Below are positions 63,556 to 64,000 of a DNA stretch of 64,000 nucleotides, piece after piece. The stretch is from Alkalibacterium putridalgicola (GTDB lineage Bacteria; Bacillota; Bacilli; Lactobacillales; Carnobacteriaceae_A). The DNA lies in NCBI RefSeq assembly GCF_900109825.1, contig NZ_FOBL01000013.1:1-64000 (forward strand), given 5' to 3'. A model generated the notes under the pieces. It worked only from the letters and a program-made list of their open reading frames with translations. It was not told the DNA's origin and did not search any database. Position 1 is the first letter of the stretch, and each line of letters begins with the position of its first letter. Both the position numbers and the translations under genes were made by a program.

Positions 63556-64000
63556 ATGATGAATATTAATGTAGTGCCAGCACAGTTAAAGGATTTGAGT
63601 CTTGTAAAACGGTTATTATTCGAAACGGCGGAGTGGCTGAATAAAAAAGGATCCACTCAGTGGGCAGGTTTGTTAAAAGGAGAAGACGTTCACAATATTG
63701 AAGGAGCTATCGAACGTCAGGAGGTATTCCTCGTATACCGGTCTGAAAATATAGTAGGAACGTTTGCCTTGTGGAGTAAGCAGACAGCCTGGGATAAAGA
63801 CTTTTGGGGAATAGATGAAACGAGTGATGTCTATTATTTGCACCGATTGGCTTTGTCAGCAGATGAACACGGCCGGAATTCCGGAAGTCTATTGCTGGAT
63901 AAAGCAAAAGAGGTTGCGGTAAGAGATGAAAAATCCGGACTCCGTTTAGACTGTGTAGCGTCTAATGACTATTTGAACTCGTTTTATAAAAGAAATGGGT
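63556..64000 (+). CDS. GNAT-family N-acetyltransferase, cut by the window end
   Basis: The frame is open from the ATG at 63556 to the last base, 148 codons without a stop. It shows the GNAT arrangement: N-terminal helix, then YYLHRLALSADEHGRNSGSLLL with the acetyl-CoA loop in a weaker form (HGRNSG), and LDCVASNDYLNSFYKRNG, typical of the last strand and helix. GAGAGGGG lies upstream. A few tens of residues are missing at the C-terminus. The substrate is unknown. Confidence 0.85.
   Translation, partial: MMNINVVPAQLKDLSLVKRLLFETAEWLNKKGSTQWAGLLKGEDVHNIEGAIERQEVFLVYRSENIVGTFALWSKQTAWDKDFWGIDETSDVYYLHRLALSADEHGRNSGSLLLDKAKEVAVRDEKSGLRLDCVASNDYLNSFYKRNG

Overview
The window is a chromosomal segment of a low-GC Gram-positive bacterium, most likely a Lactobacillales member of the Carnobacteriaceae type (Alkalibacterium, Marinilactibacillus or Trichococcus relatives; this placement is an inference). 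The support is strong AGGAGG ribosome sites with frequent TTG/GTG starts, Firmicute marker families (YutD, YutF, TIGR01906, YwbE, YuiD, YumC, CvfD/GSP13, DUF4256, lmo0937), a V-type ATPase operon of the enterococcal kind, and classic hairpin plus T-run terminators after most units. No rRNA, tRNA or CRISPR array was seen, and the only mobile element is one IS110-family insertion.

Layout. 1-9.9 kb: GNAT acetyltransferase, RecQ, aldo/keto reductase, cold-shock protein with a long leader, free-standing dihydrolipoyl dehydrogenase, YjiH-type membrane protein, a broken CPBP membrane protease gene, ThpR. 10-18 kb: a heliorhodopsin gene on the minus strand stopped by one in-frame TGA, an old-yellow-enzyme oxidoreductase, a CorC/HlyC transporter, small membrane and DUF proteins, YwbE, a prenyltransferase/squalene-cyclase-repeat gene split by an in-frame TAG, and an alpha/beta hydrolase. 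18-26.7 kb: nine-gene V-ATPase operon in the order G/H-C-I-K-F-E-A-B-D. 26.8-38.3 kb: nitroreductase, DUF4256, a lipoprotein DD-carboxypeptidase coupled to a CapA-type phosphoesterase, a DUF2975/HTH pair with candidate operators, a 5'-nucleotidase-like enzyme, DUF1294, an EAL phosphodiesterase, a 48-residue lmo0937 membrane protein, UV endonuclease UvsE with a tryptophan-rich sensory protein, and YeiH. 38.4-40 kb: IS110 transposase with a long 5' non-coding end. 40-43 kb: glycerophosphodiesterase, a second nucleotidase, then a 51-bp tandem dyad repeat array. 43-52 kb: CDF transporter and the histidine operon hisZGDCBHAFI (minus), with hisJ divergent across a 28-bp perfect palindrome. 52-64 kb: aldo/keto reductase, RNase H, yutD-yutF-TIGR01906, PgpA, YumC, YuiD, cyclophilin, ROK kinase, MalY aminotransferase, S1 protein CvfD, a Nudix-like protein, Pgi and a partial GNAT gene at the window edge.

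How it fits together. The housekeeping content is ordinary: ion pumping, sugar phosphate entry, histidine synthesis, lipid and wall turnover. The unusual theme is recent decay. Five genes (CPBP, heliorhodopsin, the cyclase-repeat protein, hisH, hisA) carry nonsense or frame lesions while their neighbours are intact. TGA is a normal stop in this genome, so this is not recoding. The most notable locus is the heliorhodopsin gene: the retinal lysine, counterion glutamate and all seven helices are recognisable, and a single TGA replaces the conserved tryptophan after helix 5. With uvsE and a tryptophan-rich sensory protein in the same window, it points to a lineage that had, or still has, light/UV responses. 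The 51-bp repeat array and the presumed guide RNA of the IS110 element are the structures least explained by ordinary annotation.
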